From: Peptoniphilus lacrimalis DSM 7455
Lineage (GTDB): Bacteria > Bacillota > Clostridia > Tissierellales > Peptoniphilaceae
Reading direction: 5' to 3'
DNA: 64,000 nt
Assembly: GCF_000378725.1 (NCBI RefSeq)
Contig: NZ_KB900371.1
Location: 98,257 to 162,256 of the forward strand
The position numbers and the translations under genes are program-made. Below the pieces are notes generated by a model. It was not told the DNA's origin, did no database searches, and was given only the letters and a program-made list of their open reading frames with translations. Of this stretch, positions 35,357-43,435 are shown one piece after another; position 1 is the stretch's first letter, and every line of letters begins with the position of its first letter.

Positions 35357-35845
35357 TTAATTTTTAACAAAACTTTTATTTTTAGCTGCATCAAAAATTT
35401 TAATTTTTTTTGATTTAGACTTAGCTAACGAAATTATACCTTGTAAATCTTCAGACTTGAAATAAAATCTCTTAGTTATATCACCCTTGGTAAAATAAAT
35501 AATTTTTAGATCTTTGTAGTCATAATCATTAGCATAAGTTAATGCGTAAATATCTTCCCAATCCCAAATCTCATAAGATTTGCTAATAAAAATATTGTAA
35601 AATATTTCAAGACCCCTACTTGTAACTACAACATATCTTTTATAAACCAAGGTTAAAAACAACACTAAAGCAATAAAAAGCCCAATTCTATAAACTGTAA
35701 AAAAACCAATTAAGGCAAAAAGAATTGTTAAAAACCACGCAATATAATTTACATAATTTTTTCTATTTTTTACATCTATATATGAGTAGATATTTCCATC
35801 TAAATCTTTCCAAGGTAAATCAAATTTCACAATAAAACCTTTCAA
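35357..35845 (-). CDS. Small membrane protein with PH-like domain, unknown, in hut operon
   Basis: 162 residues: two adjacent helices (~33-66: YIAWFLTILFALIGFF, IGLFIALVLFLTLVY) between cytoplasmic parts. The C-terminal ~90 residues (VVTSRGLEIFYN, SYEIWDWEDIYALTYAND, LKIIYFTKGDITKRFYF) look like a bacterial PH/YcxB-type beta domain. It sits between the antiporter and hutH with about 30 bp on each side, so it is probably co-expressed with histidine degradation. No known Hut protein resembles it. Confidence 0.75.
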   Translation of the reverse strand: MKGFIVKFDLPWKDLDGNIYSYIDVKNRKNYVNYIAWFLTILFALIGFFTVYRIGLFIALVLFLTLVYKRYVVVTSRGLEIFYNIFISKSYEIWDWEDIYALTYANDYDYKDLKIIYFTKGDITKRFYFKSEDLQGIISLAKSKSKKIKIFDAAKNKSFVKN

Positions 35846-35877
35846 TTAAACTATTTAATAATATATTTTTTTAACTT

Positions 35878-37410
35878 TTAACGAATACTAGGCGCTTTTC
35901 CTTCAGCTCTTCTCTTTTCAAGTTGAGAAACTGCATACTTATGAATTTTTTCAGGAGCATTTGGAACATTTTTAAGCATTTTTGTTTTACCAAACAAATT
36001 AGTATAAGCGCCATCAGCCCAGAAAATATTGCGTCCTAAATAAGCGGTGATAACTGCATATATTGGATTTAATAAGTTAACAAAAGCAAATGGGAAGAAT
36101 TTAATAGGTGAAATTCCCAAAGTTCGCATTTGATAAGCACCACAAGCAGTCCAAGGAAACATAACAGCCCAAAGTGTACCAGCATCTTCAAGTGTTCTAG
36201 AAAGCATATTTCTTGCAAGTCCCAAATCGTCATACTTATCATCATATAATGGTGCAGGAACTCCAATACCTAAAAATTGGTCACACATTGTAGCATCACA
36301 GAAAATTGATGTCATCATTGTTGCAAGGACAAGCCCTCCAACACTATTTATTCTCTTCTTTAAATTTCCAAATAATTTTTCTACGGTACCACATTTTTCA
36401 AGGATACCTCCAAAAGATACTGCTAAAATAATAAGGTTTATTGTCCACATTTGATGGTCCATACCACCTTTAGCTAAAGCTGCATCCAAAAATTCATTTC
36501 CTGTTTCTACACTTGGTCCATAGTGAAGAACTGAAAAAATTTCTCCAAGAGATCTTGGTTCTTGGAAAATAAGTGAAAAAATCACACCTGTAAATACAGA
36601 AATCATTACACCAGGTAATCCTGGAACTCTTAAAATACAAACGACCACAATTACTAAAATTGGAATAAGTAAGAATGGGTTAATATTAAAAGAACCAATT
36701 ATCGCATCTTGAATCCCCTTAGCAATTGTTGGGTCGTATGTCCCAATATTTGAACCCATACCCAAGATTGTATAAAAAATTAGTGCCAAAACAAATACTG
36801 GTCCTGTAGTTGAAACCATAGCTGTAACGTGGTCAAATAAACCAGTTTGTGCAACACCTGCTGCTAGGTTAGTTGTATCAGATAATGGTGAAAATTTATC
36901 ACCAACATAAGCTCCTGAAATTGCCATGCCGGCGGTTATCGCTGGGTTAATACCAAGGCCTTGACCTATTGTCATAAAAGCAATACCTATTGTACCTGTA
37001 GCAGTCCAAGAAGAACCACAAGCAAGTCCAACAACGGCAACAAGAAGACATCCAACAGGTAAAAATAATTTTGGTGTCAAAATATCTAAACCGTAATAAA
37101 TTAGAGCTGGAATTGTACCTGATATCATAAAAGATGATATTAAAAGTCCGACAGTAAGTAAAATTAATATAGCTTCCAATGTCGCATCCAATCTTTTAAT
37201 CATACCAGCAACCATATCTGACCAGGTATGACCGCACATAATTCCAACAATTGAACCCACAATAATGCCAATAATTAATGGCATATGTGCAGCGTCATAG
37301 GTCCTATCGCTAAAATTAAAAACATAAATCATAAGACCAACCATTGTAAGAACAGGCAAAAGAGCTTCCAATAAATTTGGTAGCCTTACAGTTTTTTTAC
37401 TATTGTCCAT
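35878..37410 (-). CDS. NhaC-family Na+/H+ antiporter-like transporter, candidate histidine carrier
   Basis: This 510-residue polytopic protein has about eleven helices and NhaC-family features: GSIVGIMCGHTWSDMVAGM (~52-70), CGSSWTATGTIGIAFMTIGQGLGINPA (~131-157), and GAYVGDKFSPLSDTTNLAAGV (~166-186). NhaC relatives include lysine/arginine and malate/lactate antiporters as well as Na+/H+ exchangers. It leads the hut operon directly ahead of hutH and no other transporter is nearby, so histidine uptake or exchange is the likely role. This is inference from position. GGAGG precedes the start. Confidence 0.85.
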   Translation of the reverse strand: MDNSKKTVRLPNLLEALLPVLTMVGLMIYVFNFSDRTYDAAHMPLIIGIIVGSIVGIMCGHTWSDMVAGMIKRLDATLEAILILLTVGLLISSFMISGTIPALIYYGLDILTPKLFLPVGCLLVAVVGLACGSSWTATGTIGIAFMTIGQGLGINPAITAGMAISGAYVGDKFSPLSDTTNLAAGVAQTGLFDHVTAMVSTTGPVFVLALIFYTILGMGSNIGTYDPTIAKGIQDAIIGSFNINPFLLIPILVIVVVCILRVPGLPGVMISVFTGVIFSLIFQEPRSLGEIFSVLHYGPSVETGNEFLDAALAKGGMDHQMWTINLIILAVSFGGILEKCGTVEKLFGNLKKRINSVGGLVLATMMTSIFCDATMCDQFLGIGVPAPLYDDKYDDLGLARNMLSRTLEDAGTLWAVMFPWTACGAYQMRTLGISPIKFFPFAFVNLLNPIYAVITAYLGRNIFWADGAYTNLFGKTKMLKNVPNAPEKIHKYAVSQLEKRRAEGKAPSIR

Positions 37411-37600
37411 AATAACCTCCTTTAAAACTTTGCGCTTTGTGAAAACGCATACACATTGACTAAGCAGAAATAATCTGCGCTAAATGTATCTGATTAGAAA
37501 CTAAACAGATAAGCTTTGAAAATATCCAAACAAATTTCACCATTTGGATTATTTCAAAATGAATATGATATAGGCACTTTTCATACCTAACTTCATACTT
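37411..37600 (-). ncRNA. Candidate structured 5' leader of the hut operon
   Basis: The ~186-nt leader between promoter and start codon folds on paper into five consecutive hairpins (minus strand): TAGGTA/TGCCTA; TTTGAAA..ATCCAAA/TTTGGAT..TTTCAAA; TATCTG/CAGATA; ACATT..GCAGA/TCTGC..AATGT; TGCG/CGCA just before GGAGG. It does not match lysine, THF, SAM or T-box consensus that I can recall. A regulatory RNA is inferred only from length and pairing. Confidence 0.4.
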
Positions 37601-37602
37601 AA

Positions 37603-37631
37603 ATTATTTCACACAGGAAAATCATTGTCAA
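37603..37631 (-). promoter_or_regulatory. Promoter of the hut operon
   Basis: TTGACA (37626-37631, minus strand), a 17-bp spacer and AATAAT (37603-37608). The AT-rich region from 37632 to about 37980 shows no gene. It also holds a plus-strand TTGACA near 37652 that leads nowhere useful. Confidence 0.6.
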
Positions 37632-37982
37632 CATAAAAAAAATAAACTTTTTTGACAAAAAAGGCTAAAATACAATATGTTAGCAAGACTTTTCGATAAC
37701 TGTTTAGCACAGAAAAAAGTTTTAAATAATTTATAAAATATAAAAGCCTTAATTATCAATAAATTCAGCATATGGTAAAATTTTTAAGTAAAATTTTAAT
37801 CAAGATTAGAAAAATAAATACAATAAAAAAAATATTTTTATTTTTTTAATTCCCTTTCAGATACCTATAATATAATTCAAAAAATTTTTACCTTTAAATT
37901 TAAAATAATTAATGATTAAATATATTTACTTTAAAATATAATTTTATACTTACAAAAACGTGCAAATTTTATTTACACAAAA

Positions 37983-38008
37983 AAATCCGGGATTGTGTCC
38001 CGGAAATT
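37983..38008 (-). terminator. Terminator of hutI
   Basis: TCCGGGA and TCCCGGA arms with a five-base loop are followed on the minus strand by TTTTTTTG. It lies just after the hutI stop. Confidence 0.88.
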
Positions 38009-38016
38009 TTTTATTA

Positions 38017-39282
38017 TTATTTTACTAACTGTCTTTGATCAACAACAAGTTCTCCATCTATATAAACTTTTTTACATAGGTTTGTTGCAAAGAAATATAA
38101 CAAGTAGTCTAGATTTTTGGCTTCAAATACAGATATATTTGCAGCCTTACCTTCTTCAAAAGAACCCATTGTTTTGGCTCTATCTATTGAATATGCGGCA
38201 TTTATGGTAACAGCATTAAATACTTCTATTGGGGTGAGTTTTAAGGCAAAACATCCTAACTGCATAATAAATTGCAAATTTGCTGTCGGGCATGAGCCTG
38301 GGTTTGAATCAGTACAGAGGGTGATTGCCATGCCATTTTCAAGCATTTTTCTAGCTGGTGCATAAGTGTCTTCCATCAAGGAGAAAGTTGTCCCTGGCAA
38401 AAGATTACCTATTACATTATTTTCTGCAAGTGCCTTAATTGACTCATCACTTATTACCATCAAGTGTTCCGCTGATCTTACCTTTAATTCAGATGCAACT
38501 TTTGTACCACCGATGTCTGCAATTTCATCTGAATGAATACGAAGTTTAAAGCCGTTTTTTCTTGCTGCTTCGAGTATTCTTTTTGATTGTTCGGCAGTAA
38601 ATACATCTTTTTCGCAAAATACATCACAAAATTCTGCCAGACCTTTTTCTTTAATTTTTGGCATCATATCAATAACAATGTCTACATATTTGTCAGGGTC
38701 ATCTTTATATTTTTCTGCAATTACATGGGCAGCCATAAATGTAGGAACAAGTTCAACTTTTAAATCTTCGTTGATTTTTTTTATGACTTCTAGTTCTTTA
38801 ACTTCTGTATCAAGTTCAATTCCATAGCCTGATTTTGCTTCTACAGCTGTAACCCCATGAATCATAAATTGTTCCACAAGATTTCTTGTTTTGTCATATA
38901 ATGTTTCAAAGCTTGCTTCTTTTGTTGCTTTAAGTGTTGATAAAATTCCACCGCCAGCAGCTAGTATGTCAAGGTATTTCATGCCATTTAATTTCATGGC
39001 AAATTCATTTTCTCTGCTGCCACCGTAAACAAGGTGAGTATGAGCATCAATTAATCCTGGAGTAGCCACGCATCCTTTTAAGTCAACCATTTTTGTATGC
39101 TCATCTTGAAGTGATTTATAAGCATCTCCTTGTCCTATTTGTAAAATTTTACCATCTTTTATTGCAATGTAGGCATTTTTTAAAATATCAGCTTCATTCA
39201 TTTCTTTTCCTCTAAGCGGTCTGCCCAAATCCTTAGGTGAAAATACTTCTTCTAAATTATATAAAATCTTATCAGCTTTCAT
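38017..39282 (-). CDS. hutI: Imidazolonepropionase
   Basis: This 421-residue amidohydrolase opens imidazolonepropionate to N-formimino-L-glutamate. Metal-site motif LIDAHTHLVYGGSRENEF (~77-94), then AVEAKSGYGIELDTEVKELEVI (~145-166), HVIAEKY, the HSDEIADIGG segment (~249) and the final TDSNPGSCPTANLQFIM (~324-340). Length and order of motifs match HutI. GGGGAGG precedes the ATG. It is transcribed away from hutU. Confidence 0.97.
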   Translation of the reverse strand: MKADKILYNLEEVFSPKDLGRPLRGKEMNEADILKNAYIAIKDGKILQIGQGDAYKSLQDEHTKMVDLKGCVATPGLIDAHTHLVYGGSRENEFAMKLNGMKYLDILAAGGGILSTLKATKEASFETLYDKTRNLVEQFMIHGVTAVEAKSGYGIELDTEVKELEVIKKINEDLKVELVPTFMAAHVIAEKYKDDPDKYVDIVIDMMPKIKEKGLAEFCDVFCEKDVFTAEQSKRILEAARKNGFKLRIHSDEIADIGGTKVASELKVRSAEHLMVISDESIKALAENNVIGNLLPGTTFSLMEDTYAPARKMLENGMAITLCTDSNPGSCPTANLQFIMQLGCFALKLTPIEVFNAVTINAAYSIDRAKTMGSFEEGKAANISVFEAKNLDYLLYFFATNLCKKVYIDGELVVDQRQLVK

Positions 39283-39333
39283 AATAACCTCCCCTTATTT
39301 TGATAAATCATCCCAATTTAAAAACTAACCTTA

Positions 39334-39362
39334 ATTTTAGATTTACTTAATTATTTTGTCAA
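39334..39362 (-). promoter_or_regulatory. Promoter of hutI
   Basis: TTGACA (39357-39362) and TAAAAT (39334-39339) on the minus strand with a 17-bp spacer, about 50 bp before the hutI start. Confidence 0.65.
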
Positions 39363-39496
39363 GGAAAACAATTTTATAATTATGACTTTGCTAGCTAATT
39401 GGATAATATTTACAAAATGTAATTTTATTATTTATAAGTATATAAAAAAGCTTATTTATTCTGAAAACATTTTTAATTCATCAAATTAAAAATCAG

Positions 39497-39525
39497 TTTA
39501 CAAAATTTTTTCATTGTTTTATAAT
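39497..39525 (+). promoter_or_regulatory. Promoter of hutU
   Basis: TTTACA (39497-39502), a 17-bp spacer and TATAAT (39520-39525), 28 bp upstream of the hutU ATG with AAAGGAGG between. It is divergent from the hutI promoter 135 bp away. Confidence 0.7.
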
Positions 39526-39553
39526 TATTTAAAAAGGAGGTTGATTAACTTTT

Positions 39554-41563
39554 ATGGATAATCAAACATTAGAAAAAGCGATGGTAGTTAGGCTGGATTT
39601 TCTTCCTGAAAAGAAATCTTTCGAGCCTGGAATAAGGCGTGCTCCAGATAGAGGATTCAGATTAACCAAAGAACAAACTAAGATTGCTCTTAAAAATGCT
39701 CTTAGATATATACCGGAAGAATATCATGAAGAACTTATTCCTGAATTTTTAGAAGAATTGACAAGTCGTGGAAGAATTTACGGCTATAGGTTTAGACCAC
39801 AAGGAAGAATTTGGGGTAAAGCAATTGATGAATATAAGGGTAATTGCTTAGAAGGAAAAGCATTTCAAGTTATGATTGATAATAATCTTGACTTTGAAGT
39901 TGCTCTTTATCCATATGAACTTGTTACTTATGGAGAAACTGGTTCAGTATGTCATGACTGGATGCAATATAATCTTATAAAAAAATATTTGGAAGTTATG
40001 CATGATGACGAAACTCTTGTAATTGAATCAGGTCATCCTCTAGGACTTTTTAAATCTAGAAAAAATGCTCCAAGAGTTATCACAACAAACGGACTTATGA
40101 TTGGTGAATATGATAACTTAGATGATTGGGAAATTGCTGAAGAAATGGGAGTTGCAAACTACGGTCAAATGACTGCAGGTGGATGGATGTATATAGGTCC
40201 TCAAGGTATAGTTCACGGTACTTATAACACAATTTTAAATGCAGGAAGATTAAAACTTGGTCTTGGCGAAAAAGATAATCTTAAAGGAAAACTTTTTGTA
40301 TCATCTGGTCTTGGTGGCATGAGTGGTGCTCAAGGTAAGGCTGGAGATATAGCAGGAGCTGTTTCAATTATTGCAGAAGTAGATATTTCAAGAATAGAAA
40401 CAAGACTTGAACAAGGCTGGATTATGAAACTTGCAGAGTCTTCTGAAGAAGCTGTTAATATGGCTTTACAAGCACAAAAAAATAAAGAAACTTTATCTAT
40501 TGCATACCATGGAAATATAGTTGATCTTCTTGAATACATGGATGAAAAGAATATTCATATAGATTTATTATCTGATCAAACATCTTGTCATAATGTTTAT
40601 AATGGTGGCTACTGCCCAGTGGGACTAACATTTGACCAAAGAACAGATATGTTAGGAAAAGATATTAAAAAATTTAGAGAATTAGTAAATGCTACACTTA
40701 GAAGACATTTTGAAGTAATAAAAAGACTTGTCGACAAGGGAACATATTTCTTTGACTACGGTAACTCATTTATGAAAGCAATTTTTGATTCAGGTGTAAA
40801 AGAAATATCTAAAAATGGTGTTGATGATAAAAACGGATTTATTTGGCCATCATATGTTGAAGATATTATGGGACCACTTCTATTTGACTATGGATATGGA
40901 CCTTTCAGATGGGTTTGTCTTTCAGGAAAACACGAAGACCTTATAGAAACTGATAAGGCTGCTATGAGCTGTATAGATCCTGAAAGAAGATACCAAGATA
41001 GAGATAACTATAACTGGATTAGGGATGCAGAAAAAAATAAATTAGTTGTAGGAACTCAAGCTAGAATACTATACCAAGATGCAAAAGGTAGGGTTGCTAT
41101 TGCACATAAATTTAATGAATTAGTAAGAGAAGGAAAAATCGGACCTGTAATGATGGGTCGTGACCACCATGATGTATCAGGAACTGATTCACCTTTCAGA
41201 GAAACATCAAATATTAAAGATGGTTCCAATGTAATGGCAGATATGGCAACACAATGTTTCGCAGGAAACTGTGCAAGAGGAATGAGCCTTGTTGCTCTTC
41301 ACAATGGCGGTGGTGTTGGAATTGGCAAAGCGATTAACGGAGGATTCGGACTTGTACTAGATGGTTCTGAGCGTGTAGATGAAATAATAGATTTATCTCT
41401 AACATGGGATGTTATGAGTGGCGTAGCCAGAAGAAGTTGGGCTAGAAATGAACACGCTATGGAGGTTTCAGTAGAATTTAACGATGAAAAAACAGGAGTT
41501 ATTACTCTTCCCTATTTAGTTGATGATAAGTTAATTGAAGATGCTGTAAAAAACATTAAATAA
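39554..41563 (+). CDS. hutU: Urocanate hydratase, long form
   Basis: Hydrates urocanate to imidazolonepropionate using tightly bound NAD+. At 669 residues it belongs to the long urocanase type (about 670, as in animals and some anaerobes) rather than the ~555-residue Bacillus/Pseudomonas type. Visible motifs: SGHPLGLF (~161), the NAD-binding SSGLGGMSGAQGKAG (~255-269), MMGRDHHDVSGTDSPFRETSNI (~534), and AGNCARGMSLVALHNGGGVGIGKAINGGFG (~576), which carries the conserved Cys. Monocistronic between its own promoter and terminator. Confidence 0.97.
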   Translation: MDNQTLEKAMVVRLDFLPEKKSFEPGIRRAPDRGFRLTKEQTKIALKNALRYIPEEYHEELIPEFLEELTSRGRIYGYRFRPQGRIWGKAIDEYKGNCLEGKAFQVMIDNNLDFEVALYPYELVTYGETGSVCHDWMQYNLIKKYLEVMHDDETLVIESGHPLGLFKSRKNAPRVITTNGLMIGEYDNLDDWEIAEEMGVANYGQMTAGGWMYIGPQGIVHGTYNTILNAGRLKLGLGEKDNLKGKLFVSSGLGGMSGAQGKAGDIAGAVSIIAEVDISRIETRLEQGWIMKLAESSEEAVNMALQAQKNKETLSIAYHGNIVDLLEYMDEKNIHIDLLSDQTSCHNVYNGGYCPVGLTFDQRTDMLGKDIKKFRELVNATLRRHFEVIKRLVDKGTYFFDYGNSFMKAIFDSGVKEISKNGVDDKNGFIWPSYVEDIMGPLLFDYGYGPFRWVCLSGKHEDLIETDKAAMSCIDPERRYQDRDNYNWIRDAEKNKLVVGTQARILYQDAKGRVAIAHKFNELVREGKIGPVMMGRDHHDVSGTDSPFRETSNIKDGSNVMADMATQCFAGNCARGMSLVALHNGGGVGIGKAINGGFGLVLDGSERVDEIIDLSLTWDVMSGVARRSWARNEHAMEVSVEFNDEKTGVITLPYLVDDKLIEDAVKNIK

Positions 41564-41579
41564 GCTTTATTAAAAAATT

Positions 41580-41608
41580 AAGTCGGGTGCTTATCCGACT
41601 TATTTTTT
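41580..41608 (+). terminator. Terminator of hutU
   Basis: AAGTCGG (41580-41586) and CCGACTT (41595-41601), an eight-base loop, then ATTTTTT. Confidence 0.85.
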
Positions 41609-41715
41609 AATTTACATAATATTTTAAAAATTTACAAAAGATTGTTTGTTTTACATAATACTTTTTTTATTTTTAATTTTAATATATACTTTAATAGTAT
41701 GAAAGGAGGTTTTTT

Positions 41716-42912
41716 ATGAAATACCAAGAAATTGTAAAGGGTAATTTTATAGAAAGGATAAATAGATTTATAGGTAAAGTTATTATAGATGGGAAAGAAG
41801 AATTGGTTTATATACCAAACACCGGAAGGTGTGAAGAACTTTTTATTAGAAATGCTCAGTGCTATCTAAGTAAAAATGATTCTCCTAAAAGAAAAACAAA
41901 ATATACTCTTACATCTATATTGAAAAACGAAATACTTATAAATGTTGATTCCACAGCTCCTAATAACGTTGTTGAAGAAGCAATCAAAGAAAATAAAATA
42001 GATTTTGGTTTTGAAGTTAAAGGTTATAAGAGAGAATTTAAATTTGATAAAAGTAGATTTGATTTTTACTTAGAAGGTGAAAATAAAAAAGCCTTTTTGG
42101 AAGTAAAGGGTGTAACTCTTGAAAATAATGGACTGGCATCTTTTCCTGATGCACCTACAAAAAGAGGTTTAAAACACATAAAAGAGCTTTCTATGGCTAT
42201 TGATGAGGGATATGATGCCTATATATTATTTTTAATTCAAATGCATGGTCCCAATGAATTTTTCCCCAATTATAAAAGACATTACGACTTTGCTAAGGAA
42301 TTAGAAATGGATAACCAAAAGGGAGTAAAGGTTCTAGTTTATGATTCTCTTGTAAGTCCATATGAAATAAAAATTCTTGATAAAATAAACTATAATTTGG
42401 ACCATATTATTTTAAGACTGGCTGAATTTTCCGATAAAAAAGCTATAGAAAAGATTTATGATGATGGTTCAAAATCTCTTCATGCAATGGGTGTAGACCA
42501 ATGGCAAGGAAGTTATAAACCTAACCTTTCCAATATGCAAGAACTCTTAAATAAAGAAGAGCTTTTTGTATTAGAAGATAAGGTTCCTGTGGCGACTGCT
42601 ATTTTACAAACTTATGATTCAGATTATGAAGATATAAGAGGAGAATACCTCTATGGAAAAAAATATTTAAGTATCCATAGGTTTGCTGTAGCTGGAAACC
42701 ACAGAAATAAAGGCTATGCCAGAAAACTTTTAAATAAAATTGAAGATTTGGCAGTTGAAATGGGGCTTAATGTATTAAGAATTGACACTCACAAGGATAA
42801 TTATAAAATGCAACATATTTTACGTTCATGTGGCTTTAGATTTGCCGGTGTTATTTATTTTAAAGGTAAGCTGCCCAGAGATTCTTTCGAAAAACCCCTG
42901 CGCATAAAATAA
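41716..42912 (+). CDS. SfsA nuclease-like domain fused to GNAT acetyltransferase
   Basis: 398 residues with two domains. Residues 1-~225 are SfsA (sugar fermentation stimulation protein): start VKGNFIERINRFIGKV, VYIPNTGRCEELF, and the PD-(D/E)xK-like core RFDFYLEGENKKAFLEVKG with Asp116, Glu129 and Lys131, then FPDAPTKRGLKHIKEL and ILFLIQM. Residues ~229-398 are a GNAT domain with the acetyl-CoA loop HRNKGYARKL and VLRIDTHKDN. SfsA is normally a single-domain protein of about 230 residues, so this is a fusion. GGAGG precedes the ATG. The next gene is a paralogue of the second domain. Confidence 0.9.
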   Translation: MKYQEIVKGNFIERINRFIGKVIIDGKEELVYIPNTGRCEELFIRNAQCYLSKNDSPKRKTKYTLTSILKNEILINVDSTAPNNVVEEAIKENKIDFGFEVKGYKREFKFDKSRFDFYLEGENKKAFLEVKGVTLENNGLASFPDAPTKRGLKHIKELSMAIDEGYDAYILFLIQMHGPNEFFPNYKRHYDFAKELEMDNQKGVKVLVYDSLVSPYEIKILDKINYNLDHIILRLAEFSDKKAIEKIYDDGSKSLHAMGVDQWQGSYKPNLSNMQELLNKEELFVLEDKVPVATAILQTYDSDYEDIRGEYLYGKKYLSIHRFAVAGNHRNKGYARKLLNKIEDLAVEMGLNVLRIDTHKDNYKMQHILRSCGFRFAGVIYFKGKLPRDSFEKPLRIK

Positions 42913-42916
42913 TGCC

Positions 42917-43435
42917 ATGAACGAAAATAATAAAATGATTTTTAGACTTTGCAAAAAATCAGATAAAGAAAAAATACTAAAAATTTATGATGACGGCTCA
43001 AAAGCCTTAAATAAATTGGGAGTGGACCAATGGCAAGGCTCTAAGAAACCTAATCTTGATAATTTAGAAGAACTAATCACAAATAAAAATCTATACGTTC
43101 TTGAAAGTGATGATATAATTGCCACAGCCCTTTTAAGAAATTACGATAAAGATTATGATAATATTGATGGCAAATGGGTCTATGAAGGACCATATATAGT
43201 TATTCATAGATTTGCTACTAAATCAGAAATTCACCGTAAGGGCTATGGCAAATTTCTTTTTAAAGAGATAGAAAAATTTGCAAAAAATAACAATATAGAT
43301 ATTTTAAGAATTGATACTCATGAAGAAAATCTTCCCATGCTTGGTCTTTTAAAATCTTTAGCTTTTAAATACAGGGGTATTATCTATATAGACGGCAAAG
43401 ATAAAAGGTTAGCTTTTGAAAAAAAACTAACCTAA
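42917..43435 (+). CDS. GNAT acetyltransferase, paralogue of the preceding C-terminal domain
   Basis: 172 residues, single GNAT domain. It shares the strings KIYDDGSKALNKLGVDQWQGS, IHRFAT, HRKGYGKFL and ILRIDTHEEN with the fused domain just upstream. The gene starts 4 bp after that stop with no clear ribosome-binding site, so it is probably coupled by reinitiation. The DQWQG motif is shared with a group of GNAT proteins of unknown substrate. Its stop overlaps the stop of convergent mgtE. Confidence 0.9.
   Translation: MNENNKMIFRLCKKSDKEKILKIYDDGSKALNKLGVDQWQGSKKPNLDNLEELITNKNLYVLESDDIIATALLRNYDKDYDNIDGKWVYEGPYIVIHRFATKSEIHRKGYGKFLFKEIEKFAKNNNIDILRIDTHEENLPMLGLLKSLAFKYRGIIYIDGKDKRLAFEKKLT

Noticed and set aside
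37411..37600. Lysine (L-box) or THF riboswitch in the hut leader
   Set aside because: The length and the NhaC-type gene downstream suggested a lysine riboswitch, but I could not find the conserved core strings of either class. It is kept only as an unclassified structured leader.
37650..37685. Plus-strand TTGACA with a loose -10 in the hut intergenic region
   Set aside because: No plus-strand gene follows before the convergent hutI terminator, and a small RNA cannot be supported from sequence alone.
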